A stretch of DNA of 64,000 nt from Neobacillus notoginsengisoli (GCF_003515685.1 NZ_QWEG01000002.1:62001-126000); one strand, 5' to 3'. Numbered from the stretch's first letter, positions 53,133 to 61,616 are shown. The notes: generated by a model not told the origin, from the letters alone. A program made the numbers and translations.

Positions 53133-54149
53133 ATGAATTACACGATATATGACATTGCCCGTCTGGCGAATGTCTCTAAGTCAACCGTATCAAGAGTTTT
53201 AAACAATCAAAGCAACATTTCGGAAACAGCCCGTGCAAGAGTGTTAAAGGCGATCGAAGAGCTAAATTATCAGCCTAGCAAGCTTGCCAGAGGGCTTTCT
53301 GCTGGCTTCGATGCGATCATGGTCCTTTCCAGGGCAGCCAAAACAACGGCTGATAATCCCTTCTTTTCAGAAGCCCTGCATCTTGTGTCCCAGAGGGCGG
53401 AAGACGAAAATTTTGATGTCATTCTGCAAACATCAAAAAACAGCAGGGATGAACTAGAGAAGTGTATAAAAAAAATTAATGAAAAAATGGTCAAAGGAAT
53501 TCTCATGCTCAGCTCCCCGGCCAATGAACAATTTTTCAAGGAGCTTGATCAATATAATGTCCCCATCGTCGTTATTGGCAAGGTAGAGGGAGATTATCAA
53601 AACATCTTTTCTGTGGATACGGACAATTATCAAGACAGTTATGATCTATGCAAGCTGTTAATTGACAAAGGGCATACCGATATTGCCTGTCTTCACTCCC
53701 CTATTTATTATCACGTCTCTGTCGATCGGCTGAGCGGCTTTCAAAATTGCCTTCGTGATCATAATATAATGCCGGCAACCAAACGGATAATTGATGGCGG
53801 CTATACAATTGAGAGCGCTTATAGTGCTTTGAAACAAATTTTCGATGGCGGTCAAAAGCCGACTGCACTTTTTGCTACAGACGACTTAAAAGTACTCGGA
53901 GCGTATAAGTTTGCGGCTGAACATGGGATTGAAATTCCCGGGGAGATTTCACTTGTAGGCTATAGCAATTCGAGTTTCACGACCTTTCTTTCCCCTCAAC
54001 TAACGAGGATTGAAATTCCATTCAAAAGGCTGGGCGAAGAAGCGATGAATCTTTTATTCACAAAAATTAAGGGCTGTGAGTTCAAAAGCAAGCGTGTACT
54101 CATACCAACCGAAAAGATATTTGCGAGTTCTGTCAAAGAATTAACGTAA
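53133..54149 (+). CDS. LacI-family regulator of the glycoside operon (YcjW-like)
   Basis: 338 residues from the ATG at 53133 behind GGAGGAGAAATCC. LacI HTH at ~3-25 (YDIARLANVSKSTVSRVL), hinge helix QPSKLARGLS, then a periplasmic-binding-protein-like ligand domain (ALFATDDLKVLGAYKFA). Divergent from the operon, with the repeated 14-bp site between. Probably a repressor released by a pathway sugar. A TTGGTA/TATAAT promoter with 18-bp spacing lies near 53025-53055. Confidence 0.92.
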   Translation: MNYTIYDIARLANVSKSTVSRVLNNQSNISETARARVLKAIEELNYQPSKLARGLSAGFDAIMVLSRAAKTTADNPFFSEALHLVSQRAEDENFDVILQTSKNSRDELEKCIKKINEKMVKGILMLSSPANEQFFKELDQYNVPIVVIGKVEGDYQNIFSVDTDNYQDSYDLCKLLIDKGHTDIACLHSPIYYHVSVDRLSGFQNCLRDHNIMPATKRIIDGGYTIESAYSALKQIFDGGQKPTALFATDDLKVLGAYKFAAEHGIEIPGEISLVGYSNSSFTTFLSPQLTRIEIPFKRLGEEAMNLLFTKIKGCEFKSKRVLIPTEKIFASSVKELT

Positions 54150-54187
54150 AAATATGAACTCAAGCCAAATAATCGATAAATAAAGAA

Positions 54188-54229
54188 AACAGGCGATTCA
54201 GACGGCAAGCAGCCAATGAATCACCTGTT
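54188..54229. terminator. Bidirectional terminator lacI / yuzD
   Basis: AACAGGCGATTCA / TGAATCACCTGTT (one mismatch) then T6 on the plus strand and an A/T tract on the other. It marks the right boundary of the inserted block. Confidence 0.85.
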
Positions 54230-54247
54230 TTTTCAACTAAATCAATT

Positions 54248-54574
54248 CTATTCGGCCCGGTATCCCTGGCTTTCCAATTCTGCAAAAATGGTTTTCAGGC
54301 GCGGATTCCCTTCTCCAACGACTTTGTCTCCAATCAATACAACTGGATAAAACATGTCCTCTTCAATGACCCTTTCGGCAAAATCACGCTTCGTTTCTTC
54401 AGCCGGAGGGTTGTAAATGTCGACATACGTGATATCAAATGGCTGATTAGGAAATTTTCGGCTGACTGCCGCTTCGAGCCATCCATACGTTTCTTTAGAC
54501 GACGGAAGATTGACGCAGCTTGGACAAAGCTGTTCCGCCCCATAAACAATGATTTCCACCTTCTTTTGAAGCAT
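54248..54574 (-). CDS. yuzD: Thioredoxin-like protein YuzD (DUF1462)
   Basis: 108 residues. VYGAEQLCPSCVNLPSSKET carries a CPSC redox-type motif; DITYVDIYNPP and VVLIGDKVVGEGNPRL follow. Likely thioredoxin fold with a redox or Fe-S related role. Divergent from yutI, as in B. subtilis. Start at ATG 54574, behind AAGGGGTGAGTGGG. Confidence 0.9.
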   Translation of the reverse strand: MLQKKVEIIVYGAEQLCPSCVNLPSSKETYGWLEAAVSRKFPNQPFDITYVDIYNPPAEETKRDFAERVIEEDMFYPVVLIGDKVVGEGNPRLKTIFAELESQGYRAE

Positions 54575-54716
54575 CCCACTCACCCCTTATCCAAATAGTA
54601 CAACATTTCGAATAATAATAACAAAATATACTTTTAACTAGAGATTTCCTGTCTTGAAGAATGGATTTTTATCCACTCTCAGATTATAATAGAAAGTATG
54701 AAAGGAGTCGATTTTC

Positions 54717-54953
54717 ATGACAGAACAAGAAATGATGGTACAGGTTCAGGAAGTATTAGATAAATTACGCCCGTTTCTTCTCCGAGATGGCGGCGATTGT
54801 GAATTAGTCGATATTGAAGATGGCATTGTAAAACTCCGCCTGCTCGGTGCGTGCGGCACCTGCCCTAGCTCGACAATCACTCTGAAAGCCGGAATTGAGC
54901 GCGCGCTTCTTGAAGAAGTCCCTGGCGTTATAGAAGTAGAACAGGTATTTTAA
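54717..54953 (+). CDS. yutI: NifU C-terminal-like scaffold YutI
   Basis: 78 residues. NifU-like domain with [27 protein letters not shown] (CxxC cluster ligands) and [12 protein letters not shown]. Carries Fe-S clusters between SufU/SufB and apoproteins. Promoter-proximal site AAAGGAGTCGATTTTC. A strong terminator follows. Confidence 0.94.
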   Translation: MTEQEMMVQVQEVLDKLRPFLLRDGGDCELVDIEDGIVKLRLLGACGTCPSSTITLKAGIERALLEEVPGVIEVEQVF

Positions 54954-54964
54954 TAGTGGATAGT

Positions 54965-54995
54965 AAAGCGATTGCCTTTTTCAGGCAATCGCTTT
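54965..54995. terminator. Terminator of yutI
   Basis: AAAGCGATTGCCT / AGGCAATCGCTTT, a perfect 13-bp stem followed by TTTATT. Confidence 0.92.
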
Positions 54996-55026
54996 TTTAT
55001 TTGGTACACGTCCAAGCTCCTGCTTG

Positions 55027-56007
55027 CTATGACTTCTTCCAATCTTTATTCACGAGTGTCTTAGGTGCCTGGCCTGATAAAACAAGGTCGATATTCTCTG
55101 CGCATAGCTCCATCATGGCCATTCTTGTTTCAACACTCGAACTGCCGATATGCGGAATGGCTGTAACATTGTTCAGCTTCAGGAGCGGATGGCTCGCACT
55201 GATTGGTTCCTTGTCGAAAACATCCAAGCCGGCGCCGGCTATATCCCCTTCTGCAAGCGCATCGTACAAAGCTTGTTCATCGACCACAGGGCCGCGCGAG
55301 GCATTGACAAAGATCGCCGTCTTCTTCATTTTCCTGAAAACGTCCCGTGTGAACAGGCCTTCCGTCTCGTTCGTCAGCGGCGTCAGACAAATAATAAAGT
55401 CTGATTCCGCCACAAGCTCATCGAATGATACATATTGGGCACCGATTGCCTCTTCGACTTCCATCTTGCGGGACCGATTGTGGTAAAGGATGTTCATGTC
55501 GAACCCAGTCGCGCGTTTTGCAACGGTCTCACCGATTTTGCCCATGCCGACAATCCCGATTGTCTTGTGATGGATATCCTGGCCGGCCAAAAGAAGCGGG
55601 CTCCAGCTCTTCCATTTGTCTTCCTTGATCAATTCAGCTGCCTCAACTAGCCTTCTCGCTGCCGCCATCATAAGCGCGAACGTAAGGTCAGCGGTTGTAT
55701 CGGTCAAAACATCCGGCGTATTGCAGACCGCGACTCCTTTTTTGCTGGCAGCGGCTACATCGATATTATCGTAGCCGACAGCCAGATTAGCAACGACCTT
55801 CAGGCTGCGGCCCGCATTTAAAATGGTTTCATCAATCGGATCGGAAAGCATTGTCAGCAGCGCATCCGCTCTCCTTGCCTCTTCCAGCAGCCTCTCCTTC
55901 GATACAGGAATGTCTTCCTTGTCCCACATGGCAACCTCATATTTTTCTTTCAAAACTTCAATCGCTTCTTCGGGCAGCTTTCTTGTAATAAATATGTATG
56001 GCTTCAC
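55027..56007 (-). CDS. D-2-hydroxyacid dehydrogenase (glyoxylate/2-ketogluconate reductase type)
   Basis: 326 residues from a GTG at 56007 behind AGGAGGGAAAAAT. NAD site GIVGMGKIGETVAKRA, catalytic Arg in NASRGPVVDE, Glu in DVFDKEP and His in IPHIGSSS. Reduces a 2-oxo acid such as glyoxylate, hydroxypyruvate or 2-ketogluconate. Not part of the B. subtilis yut order; stands alone here. Confidence 0.9.
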   Translation of the reverse strand: MKPYIFITRKLPEEAIEVLKEKYEVAMWDKEDIPVSKERLLEEARRADALLTMLSDPIDETILNAGRSLKVVANLAVGYDNIDVAAASKKGVAVCNTPDVLTDTTADLTFALMMAAARRLVEAAELIKEDKWKSWSPLLLAGQDIHHKTIGIVGMGKIGETVAKRATGFDMNILYHNRSRKMEVEEAIGAQYVSFDELVAESDFIICLTPLTNETEGLFTRDVFRKMKKTAIFVNASRGPVVDEQALYDALAEGDIAGAGLDVFDKEPISASHPLLKLNNVTAIPHIGSSSVETRMAMMELCAENIDLVLSGQAPKTLVNKDWKKS

Positions 56008-56128
56008 ATTTTTCCCTCCTGAAATAATAAAACCCGTCATAACTGTATAGTATCACAATTATGACGAGCTTAGAGGCATTCACGATTGACGCTTGAATTT
56101 TCACGAAGGCCGTTTTTGCAAAAAACCC

Positions 56129-57133
56129 TTAACGGGTGAGCCACTCGGGCTTCGGGAGAGCTGTCTGCAGCGGCGAACCAGCCAATGCAAAAAAGCGGGC
56201 GACGAAAGTTTCGAAGTCACCGGTTTGTTTAAGCATGTCGACAAGCCTGTCTTCAAGCATTTTCTGCTCGGATTCCCGTGTGGTGCTGTAATAGGACTCA
56301 ACTGTTTCGAGGTAATGGAGCGGAAAGAGGAGCCGCGCATAGAGAAGGCGCCACGAAAACGGGGACAGCCTGGTGATTTGGCCATATTCACTGAAAAAGC
56401 GGGCGATTTCGGGACCATAGGTGCCCCTGTTCCTAAAATATTTGTAACGCACCCAATCTGCCAAGTCCCTGCTCCGGTGGTCGAAAACCCAGTCCATCGG
56501 GTTCTTAATAATATACTGCCTGCCCCAGGCCTGGTCAGTAAACCGCTCATGGCAGACTGTCCCGTTGTCTGTCGCTTCCGGCTCCGCATCAATCTCAGTA
56601 TCGACGAGGTACTGAATTGCGTTTTCCGCAAGGCCGGCGTAGTACGGAAAGGATTCAACAAACAACCGTTCAAATTCATCCGCGGGCGGCTGGAAAATCC
56701 GCTCGGACCAAACCTTTTCCATCTGGTCAAGCCTTGCCTCCCAGAGACTTTTCCATTGGCCGATCCGTGCTGCTTTTTCGACCTTGAACGGAACCATTTT
56801 CCCGCGTTCATGAAATTTCGCAAGCTTTCGCCCAAGCTTCAGATTTCCTTGGAGCTCCGGTGTCCGGCATGCCAACAGGCATACTTTCTGGGCCTCCCAC
56901 TGGCCAATGATGCTGCCGCTTTGGGTCGGAAGGACAGCAGGGACATTCCGGTCACCGTAGGCACTTAAATGGGCGGCAATTTTTTGGAGCTCTGCAGCCT
57001 CTTCTTCATCCTTTCCGCCGGGGTTTGCAATGAGGTAATAAAACCCATTCCCTCTGACAGCATCGAACGATTCCAGCCTCAAATATTCTCCACTTTTAAT
57101 TCCATATACTTTTTCAAGGATTTCGCCAAGCAT
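56129..57133 (-). CDS. yutH: Spore coat-associated kinase-like protein YutH
   Basis: 334 residues from the ATG at 57133 behind AGCAGGTGGTTTT. CotS/YutH family with a phosphotransferase-like fold: RLESFDAVRGNGFYYLI, ARIGQWKSLWEARLDQ, VCHERFTDQAWG (in place of the usual HGD catalytic loop) and KNPMDWVFDHRSRDLADW. Spore-coat role in B. subtilis; catalytic activity doubtful. Next to yutG as in B. subtilis. Confidence 0.9.
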   Translation of the reverse strand: MLGEILEKVYGIKSGEYLRLESFDAVRGNGFYYLIANPGGKDEEEAAELQKIAAHLSAYGDRNVPAVLPTQSGSIIGQWEAQKVCLLACRTPELQGNLKLGRKLAKFHERGKMVPFKVEKAARIGQWKSLWEARLDQMEKVWSERIFQPPADEFERLFVESFPYYAGLAENAIQYLVDTEIDAEPEATDNGTVCHERFTDQAWGRQYIIKNPMDWVFDHRSRDLADWVRYKYFRNRGTYGPEIARFFSEYGQITRLSPFSWRLLYARLLFPLHYLETVESYYSTTRESEQKMLEDRLVDMLKQTGDFETFVARFFALAGSPLQTALPKPEWLTR

Positions 57134-57170
57134 AAAACCACCTGCTTTCATACAGTTCCTATTGAAGTAT

Positions 57171-57317
57171 ATGATTGCGGTTCGAAAACTTGTTGCCGGC
57201 ATTGAGAATGACGGAGCCATTTTGCAAAAATGCCCGGATGAATTGGGTGAAGTAGCAAAGGATAAGGACAGGATAAATTGTGTAGATTACTTTGTGCGGG
57301 AAGGCCTTGTGGCTTAA
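57171..57317 (+). CDS. Candidate short protein, 48 aa, between yutH and yutG
   Basis: ATG 57171 to TAA 57317, starting MIAVRKLVAGIENDGAIL and ending FVREGLVA. The codon pattern and composition look protein-coding, but the ribosome site (GAAG) is weak and I know no homologue. Could be a gene remnant. The rest of 57134-57435 holds the yutH and yutG promoter regions. Confidence 0.35.
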   Translation: MIAVRKLVAGIENDGAILQKCPDELGEVAKDKDRINCVDYFVREGLVA

Positions 57318-57435
57318 AAATAGCAGTTTTCCTTACATAGACAGCCCCAAGATTTGTTCCTTTTATGAAGTTCAGGCATAATTTAAAGAAATAGGGTATA
57401 TAAATAGTGAATATTCCGGGAAAGGTGACAACTAT

Positions 57436-57933
57436 ATGTCTGAGAAAAAAATCAGTTTAACCGAACAAACTGCCCGCAGATGGCTGAAGGAGCGGGGCGT
57501 TGAGGTGCAGGATATTGCCGACCTCGTTTACTATTTGCAGCAAAAATACCACGAAGATCTGAAAATTGAGGATTGCATTGAGAATGTGGAACGCGTTCTT
57601 TCAAAGCGCGAGGTGCAGAATGCAATCATTACCGGTATTCAGCTGGATATGCTTGCCGAAAAAGGGATGCTCGAGGAACCGCTTCAATCGATTATCAAAA
57701 CCGACGAAAGCTTGTATGGCGTGGACGAAGTGCTGGCTTTTTCGATCGTCAATGTGTATGGTTCGATCGGGTTTACAAACTACGGCTACATCGATAAGCA
57801 AAAACCGGGGATTCTCACGCGCCTGAATGATAAATCAACCGGGGAAGTCCATACATTCCTTGATGATATTGTCGGCGCCGTCGCTGCTGCGGCATCGAGC
57901 CGCCTGGCCCATCGAGCGGAAAATGTCGAGTAG
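57436..57933 (+). CDS. yutG: Phosphatidylglycerophosphatase A-family protein YutG
   Basis: 165 residues. PgpA family: DIADLVYYLQQKYH, then TDESLYGVDEVLAFSIVNVYGSIG and the C-terminal FLDDIVGAVAAAA with its acidic pair. Predicted to dephosphorylate phosphatidylglycerol phosphate or act on a related substrate. Soluble version without extra helices. AAAGGTGACAACTAT precedes the ATG. Confidence 0.9.
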   Translation: MSEKKISLTEQTARRWLKERGVEVQDIADLVYYLQQKYHEDLKIEDCIENVERVLSKREVQNAIITGIQLDMLAEKGMLEEPLQSIIKTDESLYGVDEVLAFSIVNVYGSIGFTNYGYIDKQKPGILTRLNDKSTGEVHTFLDDIVGAVAAAASSRLAHRAENVE

Positions 57934-57996
57934 GGATTTTCATTTGTGCTCGGTTTATAATAATCTTGGCACTTTGTTTAGTCTTGCTTATTAAAG

Positions 57997-58047
57997 AACC
58001 CCCAAGAGTGCCCGAGTAAGAGCATTTATTCGGGCAGCTTGGGGGTT
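57997..58047. terminator. Bidirectional terminator yutG / yutF
   Basis: AACCCCCAAG / CTTGGGGGTT with inner GTGCCCGA / TTCGGGCA, T6 on the plus strand. Confidence 0.92.
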
Positions 58048-58078
58048 TTTTATCTTTGTCATTTTTGGCAAAAACGAC

Positions 58079-58843
58079 TTATACTTCCCATTCATCCAGC
58101 GAATCAATGGCATAGGTCGGTTTTTTCTCATAAGCATCCATCATTGCGTGGGTCGTGACGCCTGTATGGACGAGCAATGTATCTAGACCTGCGTTCATGC
58201 CAGCGAGGATATCAGTATCATAATAGTCGCCGACCATGAGTGTCTCTTCCTTTGCGGTGCCGAGCACTTCGAGCGCCTGCTCCATGATGATCGCCTCAGG
58301 CTTACCGATGAACATCGGGTTTACCTGGGTTGAAACGGCGATGACCGAAGTAATTGAACCGTTGCCCGGCATAAGCCCCCGCTCGGTTGGGATGGCAATA
58401 TCGCCGTTGGTCGACAAGAAAATCGCGCCATTACGGACAGCGAGGCATGCGACAGCAAGCTTTTCGTACGTCACATCCCTGTCCAGCCCGACCACGACAT
58501 AGTCAGCGTCCTTCCCGGCGGGCACGAGCCGTTGTTCTTTCAAGGCATGGGCCAGCCCCTCCTCGCCGATCATATAAACTTTCGCGCCAGCTTTCTGCTC
58601 GGCAATATAGCTCGCTGTTGCCTGGCTCGTCGTAAAAACCTGCGAACTGTCAGCGGATATGTCAAAGCTGCGCAGTTTTTCGGCTACCTGTTCAGGGCGT
58701 CGCGTGGAATTGTTGGTGACAAATAAATAAGGAATCCCCTTCGACTTAAGCCTGTTCACAAAATCCGAGGCGGCCTCGATCCGCTCGGAGCCCTTATACA
58801 TCGTACCGTCAAGATCGATTAAATATCCTTTATACTGTTTCAT
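58079..58843 (-). CDS. yutF: HAD-type phosphatase YutF (NagD-like)
   Basis: 254 residues from the ATG at 58843 behind CCAGGAGTGATTTCGCG. HAD-IIA motifs: YLIDLDGTMYKG (nucleophile Asp), FVTNNSTRRPEQ, GKPEAIIMEQAL and VGDYYDTDILAGMNAG. Probably dephosphorylates nucleotides or sugar phosphates. Neighbours yutE and yutG agree with B. subtilis. Confidence 0.94.
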   Translation of the reverse strand: MKQYKGYLIDLDGTMYKGSERIEAASDFVNRLKSKGIPYLFVTNNSTRRPEQVAEKLRSFDISADSSQVFTTSQATASYIAEQKAGAKVYMIGEEGLAHALKEQRLVPAGKDADYVVVGLDRDVTYEKLAVACLAVRNGAIFLSTNGDIAIPTERGLMPGNGSITSVIAVSTQVNPMFIGKPEAIIMEQALEVLGTAKEETLMVGDYYDTDILAGMNAGLDTLLVHTGVTTHAMMDAYEKKPTYAIDSLDEWEV

Positions 58844-58958
58844 CGCGAAATCACTCCTGGTCTTTTCAAAAATTTCTCCTCGATAGTAAAATTCCCACTC
58901 CCGCAACAGTTAAGCCCCCCTTTCCCGCAAAAGAAAAAGCCGCGGATGCGGCCAGATT

Positions 58959-59399
58959 TCAGTGCGGTTTAAAAGCCGATACGGGGCCAAGCTCGTTCGT
59001 CAGGTATGTCCTGACCAACTCAGGAAACTCGGAGATGCCGGCAAGGATGGCGGTTAAATCATCGTAAAGCCGGGCGTGGTCGATTTCCGTATAATCCTGG
59101 ACGAGCTGCTTACGGTGGGAAACAAGGATTTTAAGGTCTTCCCCCGTTTTGCGGTCGATGACTTTTTCATCAAGGAGAATGTCGATGATGTCCTCGTAAC
59201 TTCCCGGATCGCGCATGATGAAGCCGTCAATCATCGCATTGCCCACATCGAGAACAGCTTCCGTCAGCATGTGTGCCACCCGCTCCAGTGCGGCTTTCTC
59301 AAGTGGCGACTCCCATTGTTCGCGGCTTTTGAACAGCCCTGTCTGCTGTTCAATGTAGCGGAGCTTTTGTTCCATCAGATTACGGTCGACAAAATACAT
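58959..59399 (-). CDS. yutE: HepT-like DUF86 protein YutE, motif histidine missing
   Basis: 146 residues, helical. DUF86 pattern: ALERVAHMLTEAVLDVGNAMI, DPGSYEDIIDIL and HRKQLVQDYTEID. HepT toxins need R-x4-H-x-Y; here it reads R96-KQLV-Q101-D-Y103, so the histidine is Gln. No MntA-type nucleotidyltransferase partner is adjacent. It is therefore probably not an active HepT-type RNase. Confidence 0.88.
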   Translation of the reverse strand: MYFVDRNLMEQKLRYIEQQTGLFKSREQWESPLEKAALERVAHMLTEAVLDVGNAMIDGFIMRDPGSYEDIIDILLDEKVIDRKTGEDLKILVSHRKQLVQDYTEIDHARLYDDLTAILAGISEFPELVRTYLTNELGPVSAFKPH

Positions 59400-59463
59400 A
59401 CAAACACTTCCCTATGCAGCATTTTTAAATTTCTGGTGGTGGCCGGCTGAAAAGAGCCACGTC

Positions 59464-60765
59464 CTATGTAGCGATTTTTTTAGCCAGTATGGCTGGCTTT
59501 GCGTAGAAATACCCTTGCGCGAGGTCGACTTTGTTCCTGGTTAGGACGGACGCCTCTTCCGCATTCTCAATGCCTTCCGCGACGACGAGCGAACCCGCTT
59601 CCTTCGCGACGAGCAGAAGGCCCTTTAACATCGATTCTTTCACGGTATTTTTATCGATGTTCTGAATAAGTGAACGGTCGATTTTAATAATGTCAGGCAT
59701 GACTTCGCTGATTGTATTCAGGCTTGCGTAGCCTGATCCGGTATCATCGACCGCGATTTTGATTCCCATCAGGCGCAGGACTTTAATGTTGTATATAAAG
59801 TCCCTCATTTCCTCGATTGAATCACGCTCTGTTATTTCAAATGTTATTTGTTTCGGTGAAATATTCTTATATTTGTCCATGAGTTTCTTAAGATCGCGGA
59901 CGAACTTTGCATTCCCAAGTGTCAGTGGAGTGAAATTAATAAAGATATCCTGCGTGCACTCGCTTGTTTTAATTTGCTCAAGTGCTTTCTCGAGTACAAC
60001 CATTTCCAGTTCATAAAGCTTTCCTGTCTGCCTTGCAACCGAAAACAGCGTTAGCGGGTTTTCGAGCATCGTGCCGGCCGGTCCGCGCGTCAGCAGTTCC
60101 CAGGCACGGATTTCCTTAGTCGCCACATCTATGATTGGCTGGGCAAGCAGGAAGATTTCCCTTTGGGAGATGATTTTGCTCATAATGAATACTAATTCAT
60201 TGAATTCGGACTCAACCCTTCTTTCCGCCATGGCAACAGCCTGCTGATGGGCTTTTAAGACGGCTTCATGGATGGAGTATGACTTCTTTTCAACAAACAT
60301 ATATCCTGTCTCTAAGATCATCTGAACGTCCGGAAACTCTGAGTGAAGACTCCTTCGGGCTTGTCCGGCAACAATCCTCATGATGCTGTCTATAGCTGAT
60401 AGGCCGCTCCGACTTTGACCAGCACGGATAAAGAGCGACAAGCCGTCCCCATAATAATCATGGAGAGTAATGATGTCCCCGGCGTCGACGGCCCCTTCAA
60501 TTGACTGCCTAAACATTTTCTTAAACCTGTCCATGAACTTTAAAAACTGGATTGGCCCGAGAAAATCAGCGAGTTCCTTACTATTTTTCAGGTTAAAGAC
60601 GATGACCGCTGCCTCATAGCCTTCATTGAAAGCAAACCTGACTCCTTGGGTAACCGGATTCCTCAGGATAAATTGTGGAGGGAAAAATTTAATTGATGAC
60701 AGGGGAAGCACAATCTTGCCCCATTGCATGAGTTGTGCGGCTTTTATCACATACTGTCGGATCAT
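59464..60765 (-). CDS. EAL-domain c-di-GMP phosphodiesterase with degenerate GGDEF-like domain
   Basis: 433 residues. N-terminal ~45-180 resembles a GGDEF domain whose signature is replaced by YYGDGLSLF. EAL domain ~195-430: AWELLTRG (EAL as ELL), NFTPL, FEITERD, AVDDTGSGYASLN, IKIDRSLI, VAEGIEN and AQGYFYAKP, so the metal and catalytic residues are kept. Probably hydrolyses c-di-GMP, with the N-terminal domain as GTP or regulatory module. Cytoplasmic. Confidence 0.88.
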   Translation of the reverse strand: MIRQYVIKAAQLMQWGKIVLPLSSIKFFPPQFILRNPVTQGVRFAFNEGYEAAVIVFNLKNSKELADFLGPIQFLKFMDRFKKMFRQSIEGAVDAGDIITLHDYYGDGLSLFIRAGQSRSGLSAIDSIMRIVAGQARRSLHSEFPDVQMILETGYMFVEKKSYSIHEAVLKAHQQAVAMAERRVESEFNELVFIMSKIISQREIFLLAQPIIDVATKEIRAWELLTRGPAGTMLENPLTLFSVARQTGKLYELEMVVLEKALEQIKTSECTQDIFINFTPLTLGNAKFVRDLKKLMDKYKNISPKQITFEITERDSIEEMRDFIYNIKVLRLMGIKIAVDDTGSGYASLNTISEVMPDIIKIDRSLIQNIDKNTVKESMLKGLLLVAKEAGSLVVAEGIENAEEASVLTRNKVDLAQGYFYAKPAILAKKIAT

Positions 60766-60976
60766 TCATTTCATTCCTCTCCGGTTAGCCTGTAATAGTA
60801 TTGTAACACAATTTACCAATATTCGTGTTTTACACAAATGATTTTTGCAAAACTTAGAGAAATGCTAACAGGGCAATGTTTTGGTAAGATGGGGTAGTAG
60901 GATAATGAAATTAGTGCCTGGCACTTTATTCAAAGCACTTTTGTTTAATTATAAATTGATTAGAAGGAGTACGATG

Positions 60977-61243
60977 ATGGGAGAACGTTTTTTCTTGTAT
61001 GATGATACAGAGGAGTCAAAGACGAGGTTTGTCAGTTTTGTTGGGGAGCATAATCGTTTTGATTTGGCGCTTGTGCAGACTGGACGCCATTATGGCAAGA
61101 CGCTTGTGCTGGATATGCAAGGCAGCCGGTTTGCGATTATCGGTGAGGATGACCTGAAAGAGGATGGTTATCTTGAGTTTGCATTCAAGCTTTCCGATGA
61201 GGACGCGGCGGAACTGCGCTCGTTCTTGGAGGAGGTAATTTAG
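60977..61243 (+). CDS. DUF3055 protein
   Basis: 88 residues from the second of two adjacent ATGs (60974/60977) behind AGAAGGAG. Core FFLYDDTEESKTRFVSFVGE, FDLALVQTGRHYGKTLV and FAIIGEDDLKEDGYL identifies the DUF3055 (SAV0927-like) family, common in Bacilli and of unknown function. The frame is open to 60881 without a fitting start. Confidence 0.88.
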   Translation: MGERFFLYDDTEESKTRFVSFVGEHNRFDLALVQTGRHYGKTLVLDMQGSRFAIIGEDDLKEDGYLEFAFKLSDEDAAELRSFLEEVI

Positions 61244-61295
61244 CACTCACGGAGATTTGGCCGGCTTCAGGCAGGAATTCACGCGAGCATAGACG

Positions 61296-61323
61296 AAGGG
61301 GCAGCCGGTTGTGGCTGCCCCTT
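61296..61323. terminator. Bidirectional terminator, DUF3055 gene / yutD
   Basis: AAGGGGCAGCC / GGCTGCCCCTT, perfect 11-bp stem, then CTTTTGG. Confidence 0.88.
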
Positions 61324-61340
61324 CTTTTGGCAAAAGTCAT

Positions 61341-61616
61341 TTACTTTTTCACTTTCTTTACGACAAAGTAAGCACAGCCGAAGTTGCAGAATTCATACAA
61401 GTATTCGGTCAGTGTGCTGATTTTCGTATCAAAGGTGGCTTTCTGGTTCTGGTCGTCGAAGAATCCTTTTAAGCGAAGCTGTCCGTATCCCCAGTCGCCG
61501 ACAATGTAATCGTACCTTCCGAGGATTTCGCTGAACCTTTCTTTGAATGCTTCTTCGTTAAAGCCGTCCCGGTAATCCTCTATTACTTCATAAGCCGTGT
61601 TGTTGACCACAATCAT
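61341..61616 (-). CDS. yutD: YutD family protein (DUF1027)
   Basis: 91 residues from the ATG at 61616 behind GAGGTGATAACA. Nearly the B. subtilis YutD pattern: YDYIVGDWGYGQLRLKGFF, QKATFDTKISTLTEYL, CNFGCAYFVVKKVK. Small cytoplasmic protein, function unknown; often next to yutC and lipA. Confidence 0.93.
   Translation of the reverse strand: MIVVNNTAYEVIEDYRDGFNEEAFKERFSEILGRYDYIVGDWGYGQLRLKGFFDDQNQKATFDTKISTLTEYLYEFCNFGCAYFVVKKVKK

Noticed and set aside
56101-56968. Two long frames (291 and 244 codons) over yutH
   Set aside because: Shadows of the yutH frame, which has clear family motifs; both others are rich in Arg/Pro/Ser without any domain.
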